Source: Euglena gracilis (lineage: Eukaryota > Euglenida > Euglenophyceae > Euglenales). From it: a stretch of 64,000 nt of DNA. Position 1 is the stretch's first letter. Each line of letters starts with the position of its first letter. The position numbers and the translations under genes are program-made. Under the pieces are notes generated by a model. It had not been told where the DNA came from, did no database searches, and was given only the letters and a program-made list of their open reading frames with translations. The stretch spans positions 8,110,241 to 8,174,240 of the forward strand of contig CP154955.1 of NCBI GenBank assembly GCA_039621445.1, given 5' to 3'. Below, in pieces: positions 24,301 through 36,153 of this stretch.

Positions 24301-27214
24301 ACTCCAGATCCCCCCTGTGGAGAGGATGGATCGGCCACAAATGGCCGATGATGGCCATCGGGCAGCGATGATGTCAGGTTTTTTTGAAAGTGGCAGAATT
24401 TTTTTTTGATTTTGAAGACCTTTGGGCCTGAGTTTCCAACGTGACAGGTCCCCCCAGGGGTCTGTAAGCAATGGTCTGATCATGGGTCACGTGTCGGTGG
24501 AGTGCTTTATCAACTGTGCTCACTGGCATTGTGGTGCCATTTGCCTGCTCCACAGGGGACCTGCAGGTCGTGGGGACGGACAACTGCACGTTCAATGCTG
24601 ACCAGAAGGCGATGGGGAAGGATGATTTCACGAAGATTCCCAACGGCGTCAATGGCATCGAGAACCAGGGCTGAATTGCCAACAGGAAAATGGTGCTTTT
24701 TGGCTTATTTTTTTTAATTTTCAGATAAAAATATGCATTTACTCCTTCCTACCCCACCCCGGTGGCTTTGTCAATCAATCCCTTAATGCTACCCATTTTT
24801 TATTCGAGCAATTGATGGCAGGCAGAATACAATTCCTGGCAACCAATTTCTTGTGCTTCCCTCCTGCAGCAACTCATTTTCATAATGGGAATCCTTTGGC
24901 CCTAGATACATGTGTTATTAAGAGATAAGTCCAGCCAGTGTCCAGTGTCCAGTGTCCAGCCAACGTTATTTTGAAAACTTTTTTTTTGGTAATTTGGAAA
25001 TCACTTGTGAATTGGTCTGGTTATGAAATGCGGTAGAAGGATGTGGATGTCCTGTCCGAATTCACATAAACGTTTGAAGATCCATATCATGTAATAGGCC
25101 AGCGAGTCACTCAGGCAAATCCGTGAGCGGTGAGCGGTGCATATTCAGCGTTGCGGTGACCGGATGGCGGTGGTGTGGACAAACGGGGTGAAGGCCGGGA
25201 AGCTGACACCGCCCAGGCTGAGCCGTAATTGTCGAGGCTTAGATGAATGGATGACTGATGATCCCACCAACCCAACAGAACCACCAACCTGTCATGATGA
25301 ACCCACCCACCCATATGTGCGCGAACACTCACTCACACACTTTGGCACGCACACACACACACACACACACACATGACACATATGCACACACTTTGTTTTT
25401 TTGTGAACGGGCAGGAATGTGTGTGATGGTATCTTGAATAATGGTTTGTGTGTCATGTTATTACTGATGAATTAGTTATTTTATAATTATGGAAATAATT
25501 ATAAAACCATTACGGGGATCCGTGTGAATGGTGTCCGGTGTCTCGGAGTTGGCAGTGCAATGGAACCAGCCTGCACCCCCAAGCCAGTTTGTGGCCGTGA
25601 CCAGCAGCAACGCAGCGAAGGTCTTCAACTGCTACCCCCGCAAGGGGCGCATTGAAGTCGGGGCGGACGCAGACCTCGTGGTGTGGGACAGGGCTTTGAG
25701 TGCAGTTGTCAGTGCGCCACTAACATACATACTTATTTTTCGGACGTTTTTGGGTGGGGTTTTGTTCTGCAGATTTTCGTCACCTATCTCTAGAGGTATT
25801 TTGCTGAAATTGCACAAAACACCGACCAGCTGCAAACAGAGTTGTGACCTGGCACGCTGAAGCTTGATCTTGCTACACGATCCATTAACAACATTAGCGC
25901 CCTCATATTGTCGAGCTGTCATATTGTCATATTGTCGAGCTGTAAGCACAAACACGCCCTCCCCCCAGTCGACTTTTCATTGTAGACGTGGCACCCAAGC
26001 CTTGATCTGATGGCGACGCCACGCGGGTCATCTCTGCCAAGACACACCACCACGCCGTGGATTTCAACATCTTTGAAGGGATGGAGGTCACCGGGGTTGC
26101 TGTGACACCCACGCTGGTGTAACCCATGGTTGTGTCACATTTATTATTTTGTTTGTGTTGTCCTTGGGGGAGGCAGCTGACACAGAGAAAAAACAACTTT
26201 TTTAAAAAAAAAGGAAATCCACCCATCCACTTCTCTTAATGCGGGAACTCAACCTTGTAAAGGAACCTGCAGCAAGCCCGGCCTCCCTCATTGCCGGGAG
26301 TTGCAATACTTTTTCGCCTGTGATGCTTCTTCGCTTTGCCTTTTGCCTGAGACGTATGACGTTGTTCATATGCCTTAAACCCCCCCCCTAATAGAAGCAC
26401 GGGGCCGCTACAAGCGCAGGGTCCAAATAGAAGCGCACCCCCCGGCCCCTTCGGCGGCGTGCCGCTACAAGCGCACCCCCCATTTTGATGGGATTTCTAA
26501 AAGAAATCAACAAAATTCGCACAGGCAGGGTCCAAATAGAAGCGCACCCCCCCCCCGCCGCCGGAGGCGGCGGTCCGCTATAAGCGCACCCGTGCTTCTA
26601 TTAGGGGGGGGGGGGTTACATCAAATTGCCCTGCGGATGGTACGCCGCCGTGCCGGTCGACCATCGTCGCCGGGCGGGTCGGGTGGCACGCCGGCCGGCT
26701 GACCTGCACGCCGGGCGCCGGGCAGTACGTCCCGTGCCCCCCGTTCGGCCCCCCGTTCGACGGCATTGCGCAGCGGGACGAAGTGCGCGACCTGACGAAA
26801 CGGCGGGCAGGCTTCCCCTTCCCCGAGCCAGATTTGTTCTGGGTGGATATGATGACGTGTTGCATTCTGAAGATTTTATCCAGAGGAGGTGAAAAGATGG
26901 GGTGAAAAAGTCTTTTTCCAGCAGAAATCCGGGGGAGGTTTTTGATGAATTTGCATGAATTTCAATTTTATAATTTTTTTCTTTTTTTTTTTCATTTTCA
27001 ATTTTTTTTTTTGTTTTTTTTTTTTTATTTCTTTTTTTGTGTGTTTTTTTATTGGACCCCAAGGTTTGGGTCATAGTTCTTCACCTGGCCACCACATCTG
27101 TGTGGGTTTTCTGCCCCTCCCCGCAGACAGAAAGCCTGGCGGCGGGTAGAGCGGGAGCCGTACAGCGGGCCCGTGTTTGTGCCCCCAGTGGCCGCCCAGC
27201 CCCCCTCCCTGTGA
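15351..27214 (+). CDS. DPYS: dihydropyrimidinase, 18 exons, complete
   Basis: Amidohydrolase opening the ring of dihydrouracil or dihydrothymine, the second step of reductive pyrimidine breakdown. Exons, some edges ±5 nt: 15351-15468, 15888-15969, 16475-16514, 17322-17372, 17827-17919, 18570-18611, 18973-19035, 19370-19453, 21569-21658, 22071-22142, 22572-22700, 24037-24124, 24556-24666, 25162-25210, 25578-25688, 26011-26107, 26660-26782, 27131-27214. They join in frame to 508 residues (human enzyme about 519). All metal ligands are present: HTH at 68-70, the lysine to be carboxylated in SFKMFM (160), His193 in VHAENGD, His249 in VVHVMS, Asp326 in GTDNCTF. The C-terminal VEREPYSG motif precedes the stop. 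Introns 6, 8, 12 and 17 are GT-AG; the other 13 are not, and most of these have inverted-repeat ends. A hydantoinase is the main alternative; loss of function as in collapsin-type proteins is excluded by the intact ligands. Confidence 0.93.
18212..18253. repeat. (GGGT)n microsatellite in dihydropyrimidinase intron 5
   Basis: About ten GGGT units in the intron before the exon at 18570. Similar GGGT/CCCA arrays occur at 50215-50290 and 55060-55200. Confidence 0.9.
20128..21210. mobile_element. 1.1-kb element with inverted ends and internal GGGCCGACCA arrays
   Basis: The left tip CCACTGGCAGGCACCTATGG (20128-20147) is matched by its reverse complement at 21188-21210, with one extra base. Next to the tips, and again at 20236-20300, are tandem arrays of a 10-bp unit, GGGCCGACCA (about 5 to 7 copies each; third array 21092-21172). 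The middle (20510-21060) is AT-rich and full of TTTTGGCCATTTT-like words. No coding sequence. It sits inside the long GT-AG intron of dihydropyrimidinase between the exons at 19370 and 21569. Confidence 0.65.
21925..21951. repeat. interstitial telomere-type TTAGGG repeats
   Basis: Four consecutive GGGTTA units inside the dihydropyrimidinase intron between exons 9 and 10. More TTAGGG units occur inside the palindromic elements at 43730 and 44441. The array is too short to mark a chromosome end. Confidence 0.85.
22262..22372. repeat. GT/GC microsatellite
   Basis: An impure (GT)n array with GCGC interruptions lies in the intron before the exon at 22572. Confidence 0.9.
23125..23880. repeat. repeat cluster: CCAAATAATAA and GGGAAATTGTCACCCC families
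   Basis: Two direct copies of a roughly 95-bp block (23290-23395 and 23607-23700) are built from GGGCAATTGTCACCC and GGGAAATTGTCACCCC units. On both sides lie several copies of CCAAATAATAA next to C-runs (23130-23210 and 23805-23860). Related GGGAAACTGTCAGGG units recur at 29465-29640 and 17630-17690, so this is a dispersed family. It lies within the dihydropyrimidinase intron between the exons at 22572 and 24037. Confidence 0.7.
26376..26618. mobile_element. 243-bp foldback element in dihydropyrimidinase intron 16
   Basis: The left end reads TAAACCCCCCCCC then TAATAGAAGCACGGG. The right end (26589-26618) is its reverse complement, CCCGTGCTTCTATTAG, a G-run and TTA. Inside are two copies of CAGGGTCCAAATAGAAGCGCA and several GCTACAAGCGCACCC variants. 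The element starts 268 bases after the exon ending at 26107 and stops 42 bases before the exon at 26660, so it fills much of that intron. Confidence 0.7.
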
Positions 27215-28139
27215 GGCTGCCCACCTGGCATCCCGAAACCCAGCGTTAGGTCGACGACCCACTCCCGCAGGCCCAATCCCGGGGCAGGGCGTAGCGTAAG
27301 AGAATTTGACCCCACGGGCAGGCGGTCCAGCCAGCCGGCAGCCATTTTCCAGCCAGCCCAGATTTTCCAGCCTCGGAGGTCGTTAAAATACGCCCTCCCC
27401 CGGGGGTGTTGTGTATTCGCTCAGAGGCCTGCAGAGTGGCGGAGGACGCCGGTGCTTTCCGCGCTCTGGCCCGGCTGCCCTCCGGGGTTCTGCCTGCCAC
27501 CAAGGCGTCGCTAAAGCCGGAGGGGACCGTCTGCCGATTTCCTGACACTTTGCTGATTTTCGCGGTTTTTTTTGTCCCTGGTTTGACCAGGGACAAAAAA
27601 AAAGGCAGGGACCCCAGTTCCTGCCGGGTAAATTTGAGGGAGGGGAAAGCCATTAGGTATTTTAATCATCCCATTTGCCAGTCTGTGAATTACTCCTCCA
27701 GAGAGGCTCTTCAGCGACGCCTTAAGCTCAGCCGTGAAACTGGGTCGGCGCTGTTTTTGTATTTTGTGTGCTGTGTCTTGAAAAAATGCTCGTCCTTCCA
27801 TTTGCATAATTGTTGTCCAGTTGGCGAGAGGACGAGATGTGCCAACCTTTTTGCATTGGCTTACCTTGTTGGCCGCCTGCGAACCACTGGAACCACGTTT
27901 TCGTGCGAAAAGTAAAGACCAATTAACCGCAGCCTACCCCGTGCGCGTATCCCCCGCACCAGATGCGTTTCATTTGGAAATTGAAATGCCAAAATGAGTT
28001 TGTATTTGAAAGTCTGGAGTCATCGACCCCCCTGCCGTAGTATGTTGCAAATAGCATTATTGGTAGAAGTCAGGTGCATGTTTCAATGGACATCTCGACA
28101 GGCTTCGTGTTTTTTTCCTCCCCTCTGAGATTACCTCTC

Positions 28140-28308
28140 CCCCCTTGTCCAACGACCACCCCCCTGGTCAGCAGCGATCTTTTTTTAGGGGATCTTTTTT
28201 TCCGGGCATTCTCGTTTTTGACCGCGGTCTTGTCTAACGACCACCCCCCGGTCAGTAGCGAGATTTTGGCCGAAATAGCGCGATATTTAGCGGTCGTTGG
28301 ACAAGGGG
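28140..28308. mobile_element. C/G-tract foldback element, TTGTCCAACGACC family
   Basis: The left end CCCCCCTTGTCCAACGACC (28139-28157) faces its reverse complement GGTCGTTGGACAAGGGGG (28292-28309), followed directly by GTACCCCC. The internal CCCCCGGTCAGTAGCGA units match those in the element at 5392-6488. Confidence 0.6.
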
Positions 28309-29450
28309 GTACCCCCCTGGTCCCGTGACACTGACTAATAAAGACTAAGGGTTCACTAAACGCTGGGACACTAGACTAAGGGTTCAAATTTCCCAAGGCT
28401 ATTTGACGCGCCATAACCTCAATCCCCACCCCCCAGTAGAAGCCATTCGGAGACTGATGAGCACGTTTGTAGATATTTCAGGGATGGGAAAATATCTCAG
28501 AAATGGGCTTTTGTTTTCAGCTTTCGCATCAGGGTTGGTGCCAGCATCTGGCAGTTTGAGCCAATTGCCCGGGGGGGGGGTCAGGTTGGCAACCTGCCCC
28601 CCCCCCCTTGCCCACCTACCACCCCTGGTCACCGACTACCTCCTGGTGGGTGGGCGGTTGCAGGTAAGGGGGTGCATCTGTCCCGCGGGGTATTTCTTTT
28701 CCGGATGCAGGGGTTTCGGCACTCTGACCAGGGGTTGCAAGTCAGGTGGTGCATATGACCACCCCCCTCTGGTTGGGGGGTTGTAGGAACCCGGTCGGTG
28801 GGAGGGGGGGGGCGCTTTTTTTCAGGTGGGGTTATAGACATTGGTGCACCTCTAGTTTTAATACGACCAAGGAATAATAAAAAAAATGCCGCCAGAATCA
28901 TCCTAGAAAATGGGAAATTGCCAAAAAAAATTGAAATGCGTATGAATGTGGCTGCCATATTCCATTTGCCTCCCCCAGGGGGGCCAAGTGGAGTGTCTGG
29001 GGGGTTGTGTGGGAGGACCCCGGGTGTCCCACTTTTTCGTCTTTGGTCTCGTAGCGCCAGAGCAACAGTCGGCAGATTCGGGGAGGGAGGTATTTTTGGA
29101 ATACGGTTGGGGTTGAGATCGGCGCACTGAAAATTGGCTTTTTTGGGAAAAATTTAAACCCGAAGTTAAGTCACCTTTTTTTTTTTGGATTTTTGGGTGG
29201 CATTTTTGCCTCCATTTCGCCGAAATGTGCCCTAAATTCGGTTTAACTTGGTCCGGAATGCTGCCTAACGTCTTCCTGATTTCCTAATAATGGGTGGGGG
29301 CACCGGCGGTTTGGCCGCAACCCAAACCCCATCCCTGACCCTATCCCTGAGAATTTTCCCAAAAAGTGGGACCTGGGATCCCTCATATGACCTCCCCCCT
29401 ATATCAAAATAGCATCATATGAGTATATATCAATATATCATATGAGTATG

Positions 29451-29670
29451 TCATACCTACCCCCCCCCGGGAAACTGTCATGCCCGGGAAACTGTCAGGG
29501 TCCCCGGTACCGGCCAACCTGTCAGTATAGGAAGTTGTCAGGGTACCGGCCAACCTGTCAGGGTCCTACCCTGGAAACTGTCAGGGTCCCGCCTGGGAAA
29601 CTCTCAGGGTCCCTGGTTCCGACCAACCTGTCAGGTGACAGTACCCTGGGGGGGGGGGGGGGTAGGTATG
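29451..29670. mobile_element. 220-bp foldback element with CATACCTACC tips
   Basis: The sequence CATACCTACC plus a C-run at the left is matched by a G-run plus GGTAGGTATG at the right. The interior is seven or eight tandem-like variants of GGGAAACTGTCAGGGTCC interleaved with GGCCAACCTGTCAG, the same word family as at 23.3 kb. The flanks contain ATATATCATA repeats on both sides. Confidence 0.65.
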
Positions 29671-30222
29671 TGTATATCATAGGAATATATCATATTCACG
29701 AATCATAGCCACATAAAAATCTAGTTTGCATATAAAGATTCTCTGTGCATCTGCATCGGCAAGAATTGGCACAATGTGTCGCATTGTTCTCTGTGTTAGG
29801 AGCTGTCTTAAATAAATTTTTCCCTGCATGCATCTCATGTGCTCATCGCTGATGCCGTTTTGATAAGATGTCCCTATTCGTTGCAGTGCTATTTATGCCC
29901 AATACCTCGCCACCCCCCACGAGTCCTCTCTTTTCCGACAATGGCATTCAGAGCTGAAATGGACCGTTTTTACCGCCCTGGACACAGTGATTTAAGATGA
30001 ATATGCAAACACACCATTTTTTTTTTTGCATTTGTGACATTTTTTTTAAATTGTATTCAATTGTAAATTTTACCCATGTTTTTTTTTAAATTTAAAATAC
30101 TGAAATGTATTTAAATGCAAATGAAATAGTTTTTTGAAATGTACCCCGGATGAGGGAAAATGATGATGTGACAGCCAACTGAGATGGCCCGGTCTGTCCC
30201 ATTTCGGTCTGGCCTCGCGGGG

Positions 30223-30300
30223 CCACTGTCGGTGCTGGAGTGCCTCAAGGTGGAGACGGAGTACTTCGGCAGCGACCTGCTCAACGTCGTTCCCCGCAGT
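30223..30300 (+). CDS. orphan exon, product unknown
   Basis: A short block with very strong G/C-ended codon use reads GPLSVLECLKVETEYFGSDL then LNVVPR, ending near CCCCGCAG. No GT donor follows, so its right edge may be a nonconventional intron. It lies 0.9 kb upstream of the first recognised threonine dehydratase exon on the same strand and could be a 5' exon of that gene, where no conservation is expected, or belong to a separate gene. The minus strand is also open but has poorer codon use. Confidence 0.4.
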
Positions 30301-31153
30301 CACCCAGGCAGACTGCATGGAGTGTGGAATGCCAGGCCCGGGCACACCTTGGACGTTGGAAGGCCCTAAATATAAGTACAAATGGAGCTGTGCTTGCCAT
30401 GGCGCGGCGTGATGTGTGACGGTTTGCTTTCCGCTTTTGGTCCGTTCGGTTTGCCAGATGAAGGTCTCATCATACACACCTCATTTATATTTCATTTTTC
30501 GGTACAATCTCAAGCATTGAAAAACTCACGTTGGCTCTCAAACGATTTATTGTTCTTTTTCGGAACATTGCATCGGTCGGTGGCGTTTTCTTTCCGGGGT
30601 TTGCATCCTTTTTTGATGGATAGAAGTTGGAGTTCAGGCAGAGGCACGTGGTCCTCTCTTATTCCTCTTTTTTTTTGCTGGACAATATTGCCAAAAATTT
30701 TGCCTGGCCCCAAGAACAAACCCCAATTCTGCAGCCAGGGCTGAACGATTGTCTTTTGGTGTTTGCTGCCCGCTGTATATCTCAGCTCAGTCGATTTTTC
30801 TTTCCAGACAGCACTCAATTTAACCGTGTGCAACCCCATGTTGTTGGGTTGATTCGGTCGGCTGAGCTTTGTTTTGGGACGTGTACCTGACTGGGAAAAC
30901 ATTCAAGGGTTTGGATTGCTTGGTGGGTGGATCGAAGCCTCGGGTTCCTGGATGAGTTGCATTCTTCCAAGGGGCAAGATATTTAGTTGCCACAGGGCAG
31001 AAGGTGTAACAGGTGTTGATCTTTGTTGGGTATTACCTAACCTGGATGGTCCTTAGATGGTCCACCCAGCAGCTTTGCAACGGATTTGTGGCACCCATTC
31101 TCGGACATAAGCACACTGACTTTCCCCCACTGTCATGGCAACTCTTGCTCCAG

Positions 31154-34100
31154 CCCTGTTTTTGGCCGACGGATGCAAGCCCGTTGGAGCCCGACTACCT
31201 GCAAATGATTTTGAGCGCGCGGGTTTACGACGTCTGCACAGAGACCCCGCTAACTTGTATGTGCTTTGCTCCAGTGCTACACATTTAAATACGAACTTTC
31301 ATTGACAGTTTTTTTTTGCCACCCAAACCTTCTTCATTCTGTTTTCTTTTTCTTTATTTATGTTGTATGCAAAGAAGGGGCATCTAGGCTTCTGCTTACC
31401 CCCCCTGTCCATGTCCAACAAAACCTCGATGTCCAACGACCACCCCTCCGCCCATTCGGAGGACACCTTTTCACAGGTTTGGCCAGATTTTTGGGCCGAA
31501 ATTTTGCGCCCGAAAGTCGGCCAACATTTGGCCAAATTGCCAAAATGCCATTTCTGGCATTTTTGGGGCAAAAATTTGTGGTGGGTCATCCACAGTGTCC
31601 ACCTGTGAACACTCATTGTCACGCACGCACAGCTCTTGTCATCCCCAGGTGCCAACAACCTCAGCACCCAGCTGGGCAACAGCGTGTACTTCAAGCGGGA
31701 GGACCTGCAGCCCGTCTTCTCCTTCAAGTGCCGTGGCTCCTACAACAAGATGGTTCACCTGTCCGAGGCGGAGCGTGCGAAAGGGGTGCTGACCTGCTCG
31801 GCAGGTGTGCCTGGCACCCCCCGTTCCTAGCCCACAGGCGGCCCCTTACAGTTTGGGGTAGTGGGGTTCTGACCCCCCCTGTGTGGGGCGGGGATCCGGA
31901 ATTGGTGTCCTGGCATTATTGCACCCCTGCAATATACACATACATACATACATATGTCCATAGACACACACACGAGCCACATCCACCTACCCACACTTGT
32001 TCGCACAGACTTTGATATAGATATATGCACGATATGCATTTTTTTTGTGTTTGCCAACCCCTCCTGTAAGAGTCTTGCCATGCAACCTTCACACCCAACG
32101 TCTCACAAACCTTCACACCCCACAAATTTTATTTGTTTCCATCGGATGGGAACACGCAAACCTTTGACTGTTGGCTTGATTTTCCTGCTCATCGTTATTG
32201 TTTTCCACCCTGGTATCTACGTGCATTCTTGCCGGTCGCTTATCGCCCCGCAGGCAACCACGCCCAGGGGGTGGCCTTGGCCGCCAAGCACCTCGGCATC
32301 AAGGCCACAATCTTCATGCCCGTCATCACGCCAGACATCAAGGTGCCACCTACCCAAGTGTAAAGTGTTCTCGCCCTGATCAGCAAGATAAAATGATTGA
32401 AGTTTGTAACCCAAAGAGGCATTCCATTCAATTTTGGAGGGGGCAAGCGTACCCATCGGGGTGAAATCTCTGATCTGGCTTCACCCTGAGGTATTGAGGG
32501 GGGAACTGCAGCAACTTTTTGGAGGTAAAATTTCCCTCTGCCTCTCCTCTCCAAGCTGCATTGAAGTTTTTTTGCAGCAACTTTTTGGGGTGAGGTCTTT
32601 ACGTCACCTTTACAGCAGTATTGCTCGCCCCACCCCCCAGGAAGCTCCTCTCCCCTGCATACTGTGTTTCAATCGCATATTTTCCCATGTATTTTGGGAG
32701 ACGTGACAAAGGATTAACTGATGGCTCACAAAAGGCATTCTCCATGTCCTGTTAAAACCACACATATCAGGAGATGTCCATCAATTCCAATGCCAGTGCT
32801 TTTCTTGGGATACTGAAGGCAAAAAGTCGGTGGACTGCGACAAAAAAGAACGGACATGTGTCGGGGAAAATCGCTGACCCCGCACTGATCCAGTGCTGGG
32901 TCAGATGCACACCCTGTCCAGGCCAATGCTGTGCAGGCGAGGGGCAGGGACCTGCGGGTTGGGTGGCTGGCGGGAACGGGGGGGGGAGCTGTGACTCCGG
33001 GCCGGAGGCCACGCTGGCAGTCAGACTGTTGGAATCGGGGAGGGCAGCGACAAGGATGCAATTATTTTGGGGATATTTTGAAATCTTCGACTTTTGGACC
33101 CCGAAATGGCCCCAAAATGACCAAAATTGGTTGTGTTTGGGGTCAGGCGAGCAGATGGCTTGGAGACCTGCACGGGGCGGTACAGGGTCCCTAGCACTTT
33201 ATTTCACACAGATGCATAAAAAACAAGTTATCTCACCCCCTTGCCTTGTGAACCATTCATGGAATGGCCAGAATGCGTCGCATGTTCAAGTTCAAGCGGG
33301 AAAAAAAATCGCGATATGTGTGTCCATAAACATGTAAACACCCTTTCCAACTAATTTTGTGGTGCCCAAAAGCTTTGAATGCACAAATAACCTTGCAGAG
33401 GGATAGCAAATAGATATTTCCAAATACTTTTGCCCACGAACAAGGGAAAAAATGATGCATCTTTCTGCCTAAATTGGAGGGCATTTTTTATGCAAACGCC
33501 CTCCAATTCATGATCCCCAGAGTTTTAGGAATTTGGACTGGAAACCATGCCTTACCTGCAGAGCGTCTGTAAGTTGTCCATAAGGTTTGCGAGTCGGAAT
33601 TTGAAAATGATTCAGAACACCCGTATGGCGTGAGCTGGTGGCAAAATTCGGGTTTTCCAATGACGCATTGTCGCGATTTGCCATCCCAATCCGATTTTCA
33701 GGCGATAGCGGGACACGGGTCCGACCAAGCCTCCCCAGAGTGTTAAGTGGGTTGTTTTTTAAGTAAACTGGTTTTGTGCAAGGGGAGGGGGGGGATCCAA
33801 CCAGGGGGCAGGGGGGTCCTCCTCTCAGGGCCCCACGCCACCACCTCTTCGTAATTAGGAATGTCCCCATTCCTAATTGCCCACCCCACCCAACCCTCAC
33901 CCGGGTGTGTGCCGTACGCGAGTGGTCGGGCGTCGGACTCGGTGCGCCGCGCAGTGGAAGGCGGTGCAGCGGTTCGGCGCTGAGGTGCGCCTGGAGGGGC
34001 CGGACTTCGACTGCGCCAAGGCGGCGTGCCAGCGGATGGCAGAGGAGACCGGCCGGCCCGTGATTCACCCACCCGGGGCGTGACGCTGGTGACGCCGGGG

Positions 34101-36153
34101 GTGGGCGGCGGCGGTCGGGCTGCACCGCTGTTTCATTGTGCAACACTAAAGCTGCCAATGCAAATTAGTGTGATGAGCCAGATTCAGTTTTGTGTGTGCA
34201 TGTGTGTGTATTTGTGCACTTGTGTGCATGCGTGCACATATGTCTGTGTTTGTGCATGTGTGTGTGCTGTGTGTGTGTGTGTGTGTGTGCGTGCGCGCGT
34301 GCGTGAACGTTCTGTGCGCTCGCCCCGCCCCCATTCGACGACCCATATGTTATCGCGGGGAACGGAACCATCGGCCTGGAGATTATGAAGCAGGCCCCAA
34401 ACAAGGTGTTTTGCTGGACGCGTGCGCAAATTGCGCTCAGAATGTGAGGCTGTGAGCTTTTTGGACGCAAGTAATTCAACATAAGACATTGCCCACTGCC
34501 TCGATACACTGCATTTCTGCAAACTCCAAGTATTTCAGCTTTATGATCATATTTCATCTTGATGATCAATTATAAACCAACTGCTTGAACCCCAACATGA
34601 TCACCATGGGCTTTACTGCTCAGCTTAAATTTCACCTTAAAGTATCACGTGTGTGTCATGCATTCCTAGAAATAGGCAATAACGACTGATTTGCAGAAAG
34701 GTCGGAGAGGCCAGTGCTTTTTGGAGGTCAGGACCTGACTTCAAGGAGTTTGCGCTCTTTGAGAAAATTTGGACGGTAAATCCAGACTGCTCTTTCTTTG
34801 TTGCCCAGGAGGTGGACGCCATCTTCGTCGCCGTAGGTGGTGGGGGTATCGCTGCCGGAATCTGCGCATATGTGAAGCGCATCTTCCCCAAGGTTTGTTT
34901 TGTTTGCAAAATTTTGTTTTGTTTGAGCAGTTTGTTTGCACCTTGCCCTACCATTATTGTGCCTCTTTGGGGGGGAAACCCAATGGTATTTGCTGCCAGA
35001 CAATTTAGGTGGATATTTCCTCCCATTGTGAGGATTTATGTTTTGATCCAATAATGTTGTATTTTGATCGCAACATCCACATTTATGTGAAGACTTTCTC
35101 GTGGTTTTATTTTCTTACGATGTTTTTGCAACTTCAAAGTTTTACTCCCTTCACAACAGACCCACCATTTTTTGTTTCTTTCTTCAGACAAAGGTGATTG
35201 GCGTGGAAACTGTTGATGCTTGTGCAATGACCCACTCTCTGGAAGCAGGTGTTTGTGTGTGTTGAAATGTCTGTGGGTGTGTGTGTGTGTGTGCGTGTGC
35301 GTGTCCACGCTCGCATATGCGCTCACGAATCTGCTAATTTGCAGATCTCTATAAGCTTAACGTATCTCCATAGACATCCTGTCCAGTGTAACCTGGCCCG
35401 ATTAACACCTTTTATTCTTCTTTTTGTGCAGTTTTTTTAAAAAAAAATATTTTATTTGGCACTTGGAATTTTTTTATTGGGCACTAGGGGACGTCTATAC
35501 AACATTGTTACGCATTGGCATCATATTCCGAGGGTTCTGACTCCAGTCGAACGATGTCGCTGTCGATGGTATATGTTTTCGACGTTCCCAGTTTTTTTGC
35601 CCATCTGTCACGTTCGTGACGTTCGTCACGTCATTGCCCTCCTATGCCGGCCCCAGGACACCGAGTGGAGGAGACCACCGTGGGGTTGTTTGCAGACGGT
35701 GCCGCTGTACGGCTCGTCGGAGAAGAGACCTTCCGCGTTTGTCAGCACCTCTTGGACGGTGTTTCCCCATCCACATATTTCTCCCTGTTTCCATGCCTGT
35801 CTGTGCGTCTTTATAATTGCTTGTGGCTCTGCTGTTGTTTTGTGAAAATCATATCTTCCCCTTTTTGCAAGAAATTTTGTCCGTATCTCCACCAAAAGCC
35901 CAGTTTCTGGATTTGGTCAGTCATGAATTTCACGCCTTTTAGGCTTTTGCTTTATTTGAACTCATTTTCTTCACACTCGCAGCTTCCGAGGCAGAGAAAA
36001 TTTCATAAACCCTGAGACAGAAAAATTGTGTCATTGCATTTCGCTGTCGTAGTATTTCGTATTTTGCAGGCACCATCTTGGTGACCAATGACGAGCTCTG
36101 TTCCGCCATCCAGGATGCCTTCTCGGACACCCGGGTTGTGTTAGAGCCGGCAG
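31154..36153 (+). CDS. ilvA: threonine dehydratase (threonine deaminase), 9 exons, C-terminus missing
   Basis: PLP enzyme converting threonine to 2-oxobutanoate, the committed step to isoleucine. Exons: 31154-31256 (left edge uncertain), 31649-31804, 32254-32342, 33955-34071, 34334-34405, 34809-34892, 35188-35248, 35657-35758, 36070-36153; they join in frame to about 289 residues. Family features in order: [36 protein letters not shown] with the PLP lysine in [20 protein letters not shown]; the segment [36 protein letters not shown], the phosphate-binding glycine loop; [23 protein letters not shown]. The last ~60 catalytic residues and any regulatory ACT-like domain are absent, and an assembly gap lies 82 bases beyond the last exon. 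Seven introns are GT-AG; the one at 34072-34333 is not. The first exon and N-terminal targeting sequence were not found. Serine racemase is a less likely alternative. Confidence 0.9.
34188..34310. repeat. GT microsatellite in a threonine dehydratase intron
   Basis: An impure (GT)n array, with GTGC interruptions, makes up most of the nonconventional intron between the exons ending at 34071 and starting at 34334. Confidence 0.85.

Larger units (their letters stand above)
27215..30222. other. region downstream of dihydropyrimidinase
   Basis: No supported exon. A GGGACAAAAAAAA / TTTTTTTTGTCCC palindrome (27567-27603) lies early in the stretch. Foldback elements of the C/G-tract type occupy 28140-28308, about 28570-28812 and 29451-29670. 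Confidence 0.45.

Noticed and set aside
30070-30477. Minus-strand frame over the orphan exon at 30223
   Set aside because: Its codon use is poorer than the plus frame of the same bases, and no splice signals fit it better.
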